Source: Paractinoplanes durhamensis
GTDB taxonomy: Bacteria > Actinomycetota > Actinomycetes > Mycobacteriales > Micromonosporaceae
Direction of reading: 5' to 3'
Assembly (NCBI RefSeq): GCF_016862175.1
Contig: NZ_BOML01000022.1
Location: 62,001 to 126,000, forward strand
Length of the DNA: 64,000 nt
The number at the start of each line of letters is the position of its first letter. The stretch's first letter is position 1. Shown here one piece after another: positions 1-10,217 of this stretch. The position numbers and the translations under genes were made by a program. The notes beneath the pieces are model-generated. The model was given only the letters and a program-made list of their open reading frames with translations. It did no database searches and was not told the origin of the DNA.

Positions 1-413
1 TCGGGGTCGGCGTCGACCACGTCCACCCGCGTCGACGAGTAGGCGACGACGATGCTGCCGCCGTCGGCCGGGACCCGGTAGCGGGGGCGGCGGTCCACCG
101 TCGGCGACGGCGAGGCCGACGGGGGCGCGGTGGGGGAGGAGGCGGCCGGGCGGGTGGTCGGTGCCTTGGTGCGCGACGGGCTCGGCCGGGGCTTCGACGT
201 CGTCACGGCCGGGGCGGGTGTCGTGGTGACGGCGACGGTCGGCTCGGCGGCGCCGAAGCGGAGCTCGGTGTAGCGGCGGTTGGCATCGATGGCCACCGGT
301 GGGTCGCCGGTCAGCGTCGGGGCGACCCCGAGGCGTACGCCGAACCAGGTGACAGTTACGGCGGTGACCGTCACGCTGAGCCACGCGGCGACATATTTCC
401 AGCTCCGGCCCAT
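1..413 (-). CDS. Membrane-anchored Pro/Thr/Ser-rich protein, C-terminus outside window
   Basis: An open frame reads leftward from ATG at 413 and runs off the window edge, giving 137 visible codons. Residues about 8-28 are hydrophobic (AAWLSVTVTAVTVTWFGV), which suggests one N-terminal membrane anchor or uncleaved signal. Residues about 60-110 are a Thr/Pro/Ser/Ala linker (TTTPAPAVTTSKPRPSPS), typical of actinobacterial surface proteins that span the cell wall. A folded domain seems to begin near residue 115 (RYRVPADGGSIVVAYSSTRV). I do not recognise the family. It is divergent from the response regulator at 447, with only about 33 bases between them, so the two genes probably share a regulatory region. 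Confidence 0.6.
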   Translation of the reverse strand, partial: MGRSWKYVAAWLSVTVTAVTVTWFGVRLGVAPTLTGDPPVAIDANRRYTELRFGAAEPTVAVTTTPAPAVTTSKPRPSPSRTKAPTTRPAASSPTAPPSASPSPTVDRRPRYRVPADGGSIVVAYSSTRVDVVDADP

Positions 414-446
414 GATGACATTCTGCCTCAGCGATACCGTGTATTG

Positions 447-1124
447 ATGTCGCGAGTGCTGGTCATCGAAGATGATGCGGATGTACGGGAAGCTCTCGGA
501 CGGCTACTGAGCGCCACCGGTCACGCGGTTCGGTTGTGCGAGCGGGCCCTCGACGGGCTGCGTGACGCCGCCGCGTGGAATCCGGACGTGGTGGTGCTCG
601 ATCTCGGTCTGCCGGATCTGGACGGGGCGACCGTGCTCCGCAACATCCGGCTCGTCTCCTCGGTGCCGATCGTGGTGGCGACCGCGCGGGAGGGTGAGTC
701 CGAGATGATCCGCCTGCTGCGGGCGGGGGCGGACGACTACGTGGTGAAGCCGTATTCGGCGGAGCAGATCGAGGCCCGGATCGCGGCGGTGCTGCGCCGC
801 GGCAACGCGCCGGCGTCGTCGGTGCTGACCGTGGGCGGGCTGACCCTCGACCCGGACGGCCGGTCGGCGTCGCTGGACGGCGAGCCGCTGCAGCTGTCCC
901 GGCTGGAGTTCGACCTGCTCGCCTACCTGATGCAGCGGCCCGGCAAGGTGGTCAACCGCCGGCAGCTGCTGGCCGACGTGTGGCCGCTGGAGAGCCGGTC
1001 GGTGGAGACGGTCGACGTGCACGTCACCTGGCTGCGCCGCAAGCTGGGCGAACGCGCCGCCAGCCCGCGCTACCTGCACACGGTCCGCGGCGTCGGCATC
1101 CAGCTGTCGGCCCCCAAAGACTAG
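447..1124 (+). CDS. OmpR/PhoB-family two-component response regulator
   Basis: This 225-residue cytoplasmic regulator has a receiver domain (about 1-115) followed by a winged-helix DNA-binding domain (about 127-222). Receiver landmarks are the acidic pair EDD near residues 8-10, the phospho-acceptor D52 in VVVLDLGLP, T79 and K101 in VVKPY. The C-terminal half has the usual LSRLEFDLLAYL, VDVHVTWLRRKLG and TVRGVGIQL segments. I chose ATG 447; a TTG directly before it is also in frame. Its likely partner is the histidine kinase on the opposite strand. The two genes are convergent and share the last four bases (CTAG), whereas most kinase/regulator pairs are co-transcribed. No target genes can be assigned from the sequence. 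Confidence 0.93.
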   Translation: MSRVLVIEDDADVREALGRLLSATGHAVRLCERALDGLRDAAAWNPDVVVLDLGLPDLDGATVLRNIRLVSSVPIVVATAREGESEMIRLLRAGADDYVVKPYSAEQIEARIAAVLRRGNAPASSVLTVGGLTLDPDGRSASLDGEPLQLSRLEFDLLAYLMQRPGKVVNRRQLLADVWPLESRSVETVDVHVTWLRRKLGERAASPRYLHTVRGVGIQLSAPKD

Positions 1125-2464
1125 AAACGGGCGTGCGCGCCGCCACCGATCCGCCACCAAGGTGATTTCACCGGCGGGTCGGATGCGGCAACCCCGAGGG
1201 CCAGGACCACCCGGGCGCCGCCCAGGTCGCTGCGCTCGATCCGCAGCTCCCCGCCGGTGTCCGCGGCGAGCTTCCGGGCGATGTCCAGGCCGATGCCGGT
1301 GGAGTCGGCGCCGCTGACCCCGCGGGCAAGGGCGGCGGCCGGGTCGGCGAAGCCGGGGCCGGCATCCTCGACCACGACCTCGGTGAAGTCCGCGGACTGC
1401 TGGACCGTCACCCGGCAGGCGGCGTCGTCGGGGCTGTGGTGGAAGACGTTGCCGAGCAGCACGTCGAGCGCCTCGGCCACCACCGAGAAGGCGGCCGGCA
1501 CGGTGATCCCGGCCGGCGGCGGGTCGGCCTGCCACGGCCGCCCCTGGTCCTCGGCGAGCGCACCCCAGAACGCGGTCCGGTCGGTCACCACCGCGCCGAG
1601 GTCGCATTCGAGCCGGGGCCGGGCGACGAGGGGCCGGCCGGCCTCGGTGATCACCGCGTTGATCTCCTGTTCGAGCCGGTCGACGACGCGCAGCTGACGG
1701 TCCCGGTCGTCGCCGGTCGGCATCGCCTCGGCGTTGAGCCGCAGCGCGGTCAGCGGCACCCGCAGCCGGTGTGACAGGTTCCCGGCCAGCGCGCGCTCGG
1801 CGGCGAGCAGGTCGCCGAACCGGTCGGCGAGCACGTTGAGGGCGGTGCCGACCTCCTCGATCTCGCTCGGCCCGCTCGGCCGGGTGCGGGCGTGCAGCCG
1901 GCCGGCGCCGAGGTTGGTGGCGGTGCGGGCGAGGTCGCGGGTGGCCCGCACGACCTGGGCGGCGAGCCGGTCGGCGAGGAACGCGCAGAGCCCGATCAGG
2001 ACGATGCCGACCAGGGCCAGGACGGCGAGCGCGGTGCTGACGCCCTTGCGCAGCATGGTGGCCGGGACGTAGACCTCGATGACCGCGATCTCGCCGCCGG
2101 GCAGGGCCACCGGGCGCAGGTAGACCCGGCCGCCGGCGACGTCCGCGGTGCCGGCCACCTGCCGCTGCCGGACCAGGGCGACCTCGGCCTCGCCGGCCCG
2201 GGCGGTGCCGACCGTGCCCAGTCCGGGCAGGTGCGCGGCGATCCGGCCCTCGTGGCCCGCGTCGGTGCTCAGGATCGAGCTGAGGACCAGCTCACGGTCG
2301 GTGGCCACGACCACGACGGGGGAGAGGCCGAGCGCCTGCCGCTCGGCCTCGCGAAGGGCCCGGTCCTGGGCCGCGGTGATGACGAGCAGGCCGAGCGGGA
2401 TGCAGAACGCCAGGGCCACCAGGGTGGTGACGGCGAGGGCGACGAGGACGTAGCTGCGTCTCAT
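1121..2464 (-). CDS. Sensor histidine kinase (HAMP-HisKA-HATPase)
   Basis: The protein is a membrane sensor kinase of 447 residues when started at ATG 2464. Transmembrane helices at about 5-29 and 143-165 bracket an extracytoplasmic sensor of about 110 residues. A HAMP linker follows, then an H-box (LSHRLRVPLTAL, phospho-accepting His about 232). The ATPase domain has an N-box (LLGNVFHHSPD, Asn about 339), a G1 box (VEDAGPGF) and a G2 box (STGIGLDIARKL). An upstream ATG at 2530 would add a Pro-rich leader; I prefer 2464 because the first helix then begins at once, but the ribosome site does not settle it. It converges on the OmpR-type regulator at 447-1124, its most likely phosphorylation partner. 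The signal sensed is unknown. Confidence 0.9.
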   Translation of the reverse strand: MRRSYVLVALAVTTLVALAFCIPLGLLVITAAQDRALREAERQALGLSPVVVVATDRELVLSSILSTDAGHEGRIAAHLPGLGTVGTARAGEAEVALVRQRQVAGTADVAGGRVYLRPVALPGGEIAVIEVYVPATMLRKGVSTALAVLALVGIVLIGLCAFLADRLAAQVVRATRDLARTATNLGAGRLHARTRPSGPSEIEEVGTALNVLADRFGDLLAAERALAGNLSHRLRVPLTALRLNAEAMPTGDDRDRQLRVVDRLEQEINAVITEAGRPLVARPRLECDLGAVVTDRTAFWGALAEDQGRPWQADPPPAGITVPAAFSVVAEALDVLLGNVFHHSPDDAACRVTVQQSADFTEVVVEDAGPGFADPAAALARGVSGADSTGIGLDIARKLAADTGGELRIERSDLGGARVVLALGVAASDPPVKSPWWRIGGGAHARF

Positions 2465-2558
2465 TCCGATCCGTACGGCCGGCGGGAAGCTGGGTAGCGA
2501 CCATAGCCGTCCGCGGGGTGCGGGCGCCATGGTCGGCACCCGCACCCACGGTGACGTA

Positions 2559-5438
<2,880 letters not shown>

Positions 5439-5473
5439 TCACCGGGTGTTCCTTAAGGGCGCCGGAAGCCTTG

Positions 5474-6376
5474 CTATCGGACCGGTAACAACGCGACCGC
5501 GACCGTCGCCACCGCCCGACCGGCCTGGCAGGCATCGACGACGATCTCGCCGCCCCGAGTGACAGCGGTGAGCGAGACCGGCGCGTCCAACTCGGCGAAG
5601 GCGTGGAAGGTCGCGTTCATGCTGGTCATGATCATGGAAGGCGGCGAGAGCGCGGTCGCGAACTGGCGGGCCGCCTCGATGAACAGGGTGCCGGGGATGT
5701 GGTCGAGCGGGTGGTCGAAGAGTCCGGTGTGCTCCACCGGGACGAGCAGCCGGGCACGGTCGCCGGCCAGGTCGGCGAGCAGGACGTCGGCGTCGCGGAT
5801 GCGGCCGACGATCGCGGGCGCGACGGCGCCGGTGCGGTCGGCGGGCGGCAGATCGTCCGAGGTGATCAGCGCGCCGCCGCGGTGCCGAGTGCGCAGAGCG
5901 CGGTAGGCGGCCGCGCTGAGGTAGCCGACGGTCATGTCCGACTCGCCGATCGGCGTGCCGTCGAGCGACAGCGCGAAGGACGGCGCGAGACCGCGGGTGC
6001 GGCGGCCGAGCAGCTGCGGTGTCGGTGCCGGCAGGGTCATCCGCAACAGGCCGTCGCCGACCGCCGGCATCAGGGTGTACGCGTCGGGAGCGACCCGCAG
6101 CGAGAAGCGGTTCAGGATGAACGCGGCGTCCGCCTCGACCTCGAAATACGTGTGCGCGAGGTAGTTGTGGGCCTGCCGGCAGGTTTCCAGCACGAGCATC
6201 GGGTCGAGCCGCCGGTTGGCGGGCGCGGTGTGCGCCGAGTAGTACGCGTGGCCGTCGGGCAGGATCGCGGCCGCCACGAACCCGTCCGACCCGTCGGGCT
6301 GCACGTCGGTCAGGAACACCGTCGCGGCGTGGCGGCGGTGGATCGACGACGGCTCGACCGTGGTGTCAGTCCTCAT
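5474..6376 (-). CDS. AfsA-family (A-factor biosynthesis hotdog) protein
   Basis: The 300-residue protein resembles AfsA/ScbA/BarX, with two hotdog repeats at about 15-145 and 175-295. AfsA itself condenses a beta-ketoacyl-ACP with dihydroxyacetone phosphate on the way to gamma-butyrolactone signals; some relatives are regulatory instead. Supporting segments are HRRHAATVFLTDV near the N-terminus, LETCRQAHNYLAHTYFEV in repeat one and PGTLFIEAARQFA in repeat two. Start ATG 6376 overlaps the stop of the upstream flavoenzyme gene as ATGA, so I rejected a longer open frame reaching 6772. It is the last gene of the nine-gene operon, and the ACP encoded in that operon could carry its acyl substrate. 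No butyrolactone-receptor gene lies beside it. The family call is secure; the reaction is not. Confidence 0.85.
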   Translation of the reverse strand: MRTDTTVEPSSIHRRHAATVFLTDVQPDGSDGFVAAAILPDGHAYYSAHTAPANRRLDPMLVLETCRQAHNYLAHTYFEVEADAAFILNRFSLRVAPDAYTLMPAVGDGLLRMTLPAPTPQLLGRRTRGLAPSFALSLDGTPIGESDMTVGYLSAAAYRALRTRHRGGALITSDDLPPADRTGAVAPAIVGRIRDADVLLADLAGDRARLLVPVEHTGLFDHPLDHIPGTLFIEAARQFATALSPPSMIMTSMNATFHAFAELDAPVSLTAVTRGGEIVVDACQAGRAVATVAVALLPVR

Positions 6377-7209
6377 CGGATCTCTCCTTCCAGCTGGCTC
6401 AGCGCGCGCAGGTGTTCCGATAACGAGGTGAACCCGGCCCCGAGCGTGCTGACGGCCAGGTGGGTGGCACCGGCGTCCCGCCAGGCGTCGAACCCGCCGG
6501 CGCCGAGGCGGATCCGTCCGTGCATCCCGATCGCCGAGGGATCGCGGCCGGCGGACAGCGCCGCCAACGCGACGACCGCTTTGGCTGCGTCCAAAGCAGG
6601 GCCGGGGGAGAGGCGCGGCAGCCATCCGTCCCCGAGACGCCCGGCCCGTCGATAGGCCGCGTCCGAGGTGCCGCCGATCCAGATCGGGATCGACCGGGCC
6701 GGCCGGGGATTGAGCCCGGCCGCGTCGAAATGCTCGCCCGAGCCCATCAGGGTGACCGACCGCTGTGTCCACAGTGCCCGGAGCAGCGCGATCTGCTCGT
6801 CGAGCCGCGACCCGAGCCCACGCATCGGGCGCCCCAGGGCGGCGTACTCGACGCTGTTCCAGCCGAGCCCGACGCCCAGCCGCAACCGGCCCCCGGAGAG
6901 CAGGTCGACCTCGGCCGCCTGCTTGGCGACCAGCGCGGTCTGCCGCTGCGGCAGCACCAGCACCCCGGTGACCAGTTCGAGATCGCAGACGCCGGCCAGA
7001 AAAGCGAACAACGTCAGCGGCTCATGAAACGGATTGTCCACGTCGTACGGCCCGGACCAGCCCGGATGTCCGTCCGGATCGGCGCCGAGCACATGGTCAT
7101 AGGCCAGCAGATGCCGAAAACCCAGCTCCTGCACGGCCACCGCGAATTCCCGCAATTCCCTTGCCCCACCGTGCAATTCACCCTGCGGAAGCACCACGCC
7201 GATCTCCAT
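6373..7209 (-). CDS. LLM-class (F420- or FMN-dependent) oxidoreductase
   Basis: This 278-residue luciferase-like monooxygenase-fold enzyme belongs to the group usually assigned to coenzyme F420 in actinobacteria. It begins MEIGVVLPQGE and has the typical AYDHVLG, LVTGVLVLPQR, LRLGVGLGWN and IPIWIGGTSDAAYRRAGR segments, which build the TIM-barrel and cofactor site. Start ATG 7209 shares one base with the stop of the upstream UbiA gene (TGATG), and its own stop overlaps the AfsA start (ATGA). In this operon it probably performs a redox step on the pathway intermediate, for example reduction of an enone or a butenolide-like ring; that is inference. Whether it uses F420 or FMN cannot be told by eye. 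Confidence 0.85.
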   Translation of the reverse strand: MEIGVVLPQGELHGGARELREFAVAVQELGFRHLLAYDHVLGADPDGHPGWSGPYDVDNPFHEPLTLFAFLAGVCDLELVTGVLVLPQRQTALVAKQAAEVDLLSGGRLRLGVGLGWNSVEYAALGRPMRGLGSRLDEQIALLRALWTQRSVTLMGSGEHFDAAGLNPRPARSIPIWIGGTSDAAYRRAGRLGDGWLPRLSPGPALDAAKAVVALAALSAGRDPSAIGMHGRIRLGAGGFDAWRDAGATHLAVSTLGAGFTSLSEHLRALSQLEGEIR

Positions 7210-8021
7210 CAGGCCACCCCGTCGACGATCAGCGCGCTGTACAGCACGATCAGAAACAGCATCGCGGCGGGTTTCGGCCATGCGGGCACGCGCCGGCTGA
7301 GGAATGCGGCCAAGGCCGCGATCGGAAGGACCAGGATGGCGTACGGCCACCAGCGGCCCGTAAATCCGCAGGCGGCGACGGCGAACCCGAGGGCCGCGAG
7401 GGCGCTGCCGACCGGCCCGAGGGCGGTGGCGGAATACATCCGCGGGGTCGCCGCCCACGCCGTTTTACGAGCGAATTCAAAATGCAGAAAGGCAAAGGCG
7501 AAGACCAGCAGCGGCCGTACGGCGGGGGAGCCGGCCGAAACCGCGAGAAAGACGCCGATCAGCAGCTGTACGGGGTAGACCACCGCGATGTTGACCAGCG
7601 GATCGTCGCGCAGCCGCGGGAACCGGCGCTCCAGCGGGGTCAGCATCGCCGCGTAGCCGAAGAACGCCGCCGCCACCACTGCCGACCACGGCGAGTAGAA
7701 CGCGTTGGCGACCAGCACGACGGCCATCACGATGCGGCCGGCCCGGCTCAGCTCGGCCGCCGTGACCAGGCCGGTCACCAGCGGCCGGTCCGGGTGGTGC
7801 ACCCGGTCGTAGCTCTCGTCCTTGCGTTCGTCGATCAGCCGCAGGTAGAGCAGCATCGCCAGGACGGTCGCGGCGCGCAGCGCGGTGCCGCCGGTCGGCC
7901 GCCAGTCGTGGCCCGCGACAAGGGCCTCGTAGGCCGCGGTCCACAGCACCGCGTAGGTGACGTGCACCTGCGGCGCGAAGACGGCACCGACGAAACCGGC
8001 GCTGCGGGTCAGCACGGTCAC
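7209..8021 (-). CDS. UbiA-family membrane prenyltransferase
   Basis: A 270-residue polytopic membrane protein with about seven to nine hydrophobic helices. The first aspartate-rich motif is at D64-xxx-D68-xxx-D72 (IDERKDESYD), followed by HPDRPLVTG, which is characteristic of UbiA-type prenyltransferases that bind Mg-diphosphate of a prenyl donor. The second Asp-rich motif is less obvious. The GTG start at 8021 overlaps the upstream stop as GTGA; an internal GTG at 8015 is also possible. It implies that a prenyl group, or another diphosphate-linked donor, is moved onto an acceptor at the membrane during this operon's pathway. Prenyl length and acceptor cannot be read from sequence. Confidence 0.8.
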   Translation of the reverse strand: MTVLTRSAGFVGAVFAPQVHVTYAVLWTAAYEALVAGHDWRPTGGTALRAATVLAMLLYLRLIDERKDESYDRVHHPDRPLVTGLVTAAELSRAGRIVMAVVLVANAFYSPWSAVVAAAFFGYAAMLTPLERRFPRLRDDPLVNIAVVYPVQLLIGVFLAVSAGSPAVRPLLVFAFAFLHFEFARKTAWAATPRMYSATALGPVGSALAALGFAVAACGFTGRWWPYAILVLPIAALAAFLSRRVPAWPKPAAMLFLIVLYSALIVDGVA

Positions 8022-8950
8022 CGGCCGCTGACCTGCGCGGGCTGCCGCCACCGGTCGATGTCGGTGCCGCGCAGCAGCTGGGCATACTCCGGCCGGGACA
8101 ACGGCAGCGAGCCGCAGCCGACGACCGTGACGTCCCAGCCGGACACCGGCAGCCCGGCGCGCCAGATCAGCTCGACCAGCGCGCCCCAGTCTTCGGCGTC
8201 GAGCCGGGTGCGCAGCTCCGCCCGTACATAAGCCGGAAGATCTTGAAGTTGGGAAAGCTCGGCGGCGAGCCGGGCGGTGGCCGGTTCGAACCGCAGGTCG
8301 TGGGCCGGGGAGTCGGCGTAGAGCCGGTCGGCGAGGGCGGTCGCGGCGTCGTGCCGGTCGGCGCCGGGCAGCGCCTGCTGGATCAGCTCGCGGCGCTCGT
8401 CGACGTCGAGCAGGATGCCGAGCTCGCGCAGCACGTCGGCCGGTTCGTCGGAGGCGTGCACCAGGTTGAGCAGGAAGCCGTGGTCGCCGAGCCGGTAGCG
8501 CAGCTGGCCGGGGGTGCGCCGGGCCGGATCGGCCGGACCCTTGCGGTCGCTGAGCGCCACCGACGGCGGCACCCGATCGTCGTCGGGCAGGCTGAGCAGC
8601 AGCACCATCGAATCGGAGGCGGTGCACAGCGCGTCGGCCAGCCGGGAGCGGGCCGGTGTCGCGCGATTGAGCTGGTAGTGCCACATCGCCCGGACCGCGC
8701 CGCGGGTCATCGCGAAGCGTCGGGAAGCGACGATCCGGAAGCCGGACGTGCGCACCCAGTCGAGCACCGGCCAGATCGACCGGGAGGCGACGGCGTCCGG
8801 CTTGAGCAGCAGCAACGCGTGCCCGGCGGCGAATCCGATCGGGTCGGCCAGTTGGTCGTACGCGTCCAGGAAGTAGCTGTCGGTGCCGAAGTAGCGTTCC
8901 TTGGCCGGGTCGCGGGTGAGCCCGGCCGGGAACGGCGGTCCGTAGCTCAT
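8018..8950 (-). CDS. Nucleoside-diphosphate-kinase-like protein
   Basis: This is a 310-residue protein whose residues about 43-185 resemble NDP kinase. ALLLLKPDAV matches the strand carrying the phosphate-binding lysine (K50), and NLVHASDEP matches the catalytic-histidine motif (H165). A 20-residue insertion and a 125-residue C-terminal extension of unknown function (about 186-310) set it apart from housekeeping NDP kinases of about 140 residues. Start ATG 8950 overlaps the SDR stop as ATGA. Because catalytic His and Lys seem to be kept, a phosphotransfer role is plausible, perhaps making or consuming a phosphorylated pathway intermediate rather than balancing nucleotides. Its place inside a biosynthetic operon is unusual. 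The C-terminal segment is not recognised. Confidence 0.7.
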   Translation of the reverse strand: MSYGPPFPAGLTRDPAKERYFGTDSYFLDAYDQLADPIGFAAGHALLLLKPDAVASRSIWPVLDWVRTSGFRIVASRRFAMTRGAVRAMWHYQLNRATPARSRLADALCTASDSMVLLLSLPDDDRVPPSVALSDRKGPADPARRTPGQLRYRLGDHGFLLNLVHASDEPADVLRELGILLDVDERRELIQQALPGADRHDAATALADRLYADSPAHDLRFEPATARLAAELSQLQDLPAYVRAELRTRLDAEDWGALVELIWRAGLPVSGWDVTVVGCGSLPLSRPEYAQLLRGTDIDRWRQPAQVSGR

Positions 8951-9984
8951 CGGCCGACCCCGGCCAGGGCCTCGTCGACCCCCGGCAGCGGCGCGCCGAG
9001 GTAGCCGGCCCGGACCGCGTAGTCGATGATCTTCCGGAGGTGCGCCGGCCCGTCGGCGGCCCGCTTGTGGCCGCGGAAACCGGCGGCGACCGTGTCGTCG
9101 AAGTGCTGCCGGCGCCGGAAGTAGCTCTCGTAGAGCGACAGCATCCGCTCCCAGTAGGCGCGTTCGACGTCGCCGAGCGAGGCGGCCGAGAAGGTCGCCG
9201 GGGCGACGTAGCGGGGGACCCGGAACGACGGGTATTCGGCGAGGACGTCGGAGAGGTGCCGCATCGAGACGCTCGACCCGACCGCGTGCAGGGTCAGCCC
9301 GTCGGCCGGCTTCTCCACCACGTCGGCGATCAGCGCGGCGACGTGGTCGACCGGCACCAGGTCGACGCACGCGTCGAAGTGGCCGGGAATGGCGGTGACC
9401 CGGCCCTCGGAGAGCAGCTTGAGGACCACGTAGATGTTCTTGAACTCGCGGACCACGCCGGTGCGGGCGGCGCCGACGACGACGCTGGGCCGGACCACGG
9501 TGACCGCGAGCCCGTCCGAGGCCGCCTTGCGGACCAGCAGTTCGGCCTCGAACTTGCTCTCCTCGTAGTGGTTGCCGAAGCGCTGCCCGGCGTCGAGCGC
9601 GGACTCCAGGATCCGGCCGTCCTGCTCGCCGCACACGTAGGCGGTGCTGACGTGGATGAGCCGGGCGCCGGCCGCCGCGGCCAGCTCCAGGACGTGCGCG
9701 GTGCCGGTGGTGTTGACGGCCTGGTAGAGCTCGCGCGGCCGGCCGAAGTCGGTGATCGCGGCCGAGTGCACGATGAGGTCGACCTTGTTGGTGAGCGTCT
9801 GCCAGGTCGTCTCGTCGAGACCGAGCCGGGGCTGGGTGACGTCGCCCGGGATCAGCTCGGCGTTGTTCCCGACCAGGGTGCGGACGTGGTGCACCAGCCC
9901 GTACACCTCGTGGCCGTTCCTGTTGAGGCGGGCGCAGACTTCCGTGCCGACCAGCCCGGCGGCGCCGGTGACCAGGATCTTCAT
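8947..9984 (-). CDS. Extended SDR, thioester-reductase-like NAD(P)-binding protein
   Basis: A 345-residue extended short-chain dehydrogenase. The nucleotide-binding motif TGAAGLVG is at 6-13, DVT at 48-50, an STAYVCGE strand at 113-120 and the catalytic pair Y140/K144 in YEESKFEAE. The sequence style (HVSTAYVCGE, YEESKFEAE, VVRPSVVVG) is that of the male-sterility/thioester-reductase branch, which releases acyl chains from a carrier protein as aldehyde or alcohol. The ACP gene lies directly upstream with an ATGA overlap, which supports a carrier-bound substrate. A UDP-sugar-epimerase-like role is the main alternative. It sits mid-operon, between the ACP and the NDP-kinase-like gene. Confidence 0.82.
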   Translation of the reverse strand: MKILVTGAAGLVGTEVCARLNRNGHEVYGLVHHVRTLVGNNAELIPGDVTQPRLGLDETTWQTLTNKVDLIVHSAAITDFGRPRELYQAVNTTGTAHVLELAAAAGARLIHVSTAYVCGEQDGRILESALDAGQRFGNHYEESKFEAELLVRKAASDGLAVTVVRPSVVVGAARTGVVREFKNIYVVLKLLSEGRVTAIPGHFDACVDLVPVDHVAALIADVVEKPADGLTLHAVGSSVSMRHLSDVLAEYPSFRVPRYVAPATFSAASLGDVERAYWERMLSLYESYFRRRQHFDDTVAAGFRGHKRAADGPAHLRKIIDYAVRAGYLGAPLPGVDEALAGVGR

Positions 9985-10217
9985 GGCAGCACCTTCTCCA
10001 CCAGGGCGACCACGTCGCCGGCCGTCACCACGTCGACGCTCTCGCCCATGTCGAGCGGCGGGAGTCCGAAGTGTTTCTCCAGGGCCATCGCCAGCTCGAT
10101 CAGCCGCAGCGAGTCGAACATCAGCTCGTCGCGCAGCAGGGTGCCGGCGCCGATCCCGTCGATCCGGTGCGGCGCCATCGCGCCGATCACGGCGTAGCAG
10201 GACAGGTCGGTGGTCAT
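9981..10217 (-). CDS. Acyl carrier protein
   Basis: A stand-alone carrier protein of 78 residues. Helix II begins with the phosphopantetheine site MFDSLRLIELAMALEKHF; S36 in DSL is the expected attachment residue. The overall length and the acidic, helical character match discrete ACPs. Start ATG 10217 overlaps the stop of the nucleotidyltransferase gene (ATGA) and its stop overlaps the SDR start (ATGA). It is expected to hold the acyl chain activated by the adenylate-forming ligase encoded two genes upstream and present it to the reductase and perhaps the AfsA homologue. No phosphopantetheinyl transferase is encoded in the window, so one must come from elsewhere. Confidence 0.88.
   Translation of the reverse strand: MTTDLSCYAVIGAMAPHRIDGIGAGTLLRDELMFDSLRLIELAMALEKHFGLPPLDMGESVDVVTAGDVVALVEKVLP

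Noticed and set aside
6377-6772. N-terminal extension of the AfsA homologue
   Set aside because: The ATGA overlap at 6373-6376 and the start of family similarity fix the start at 6376; the extra 132 residues overlap the LLM gene in another frame.
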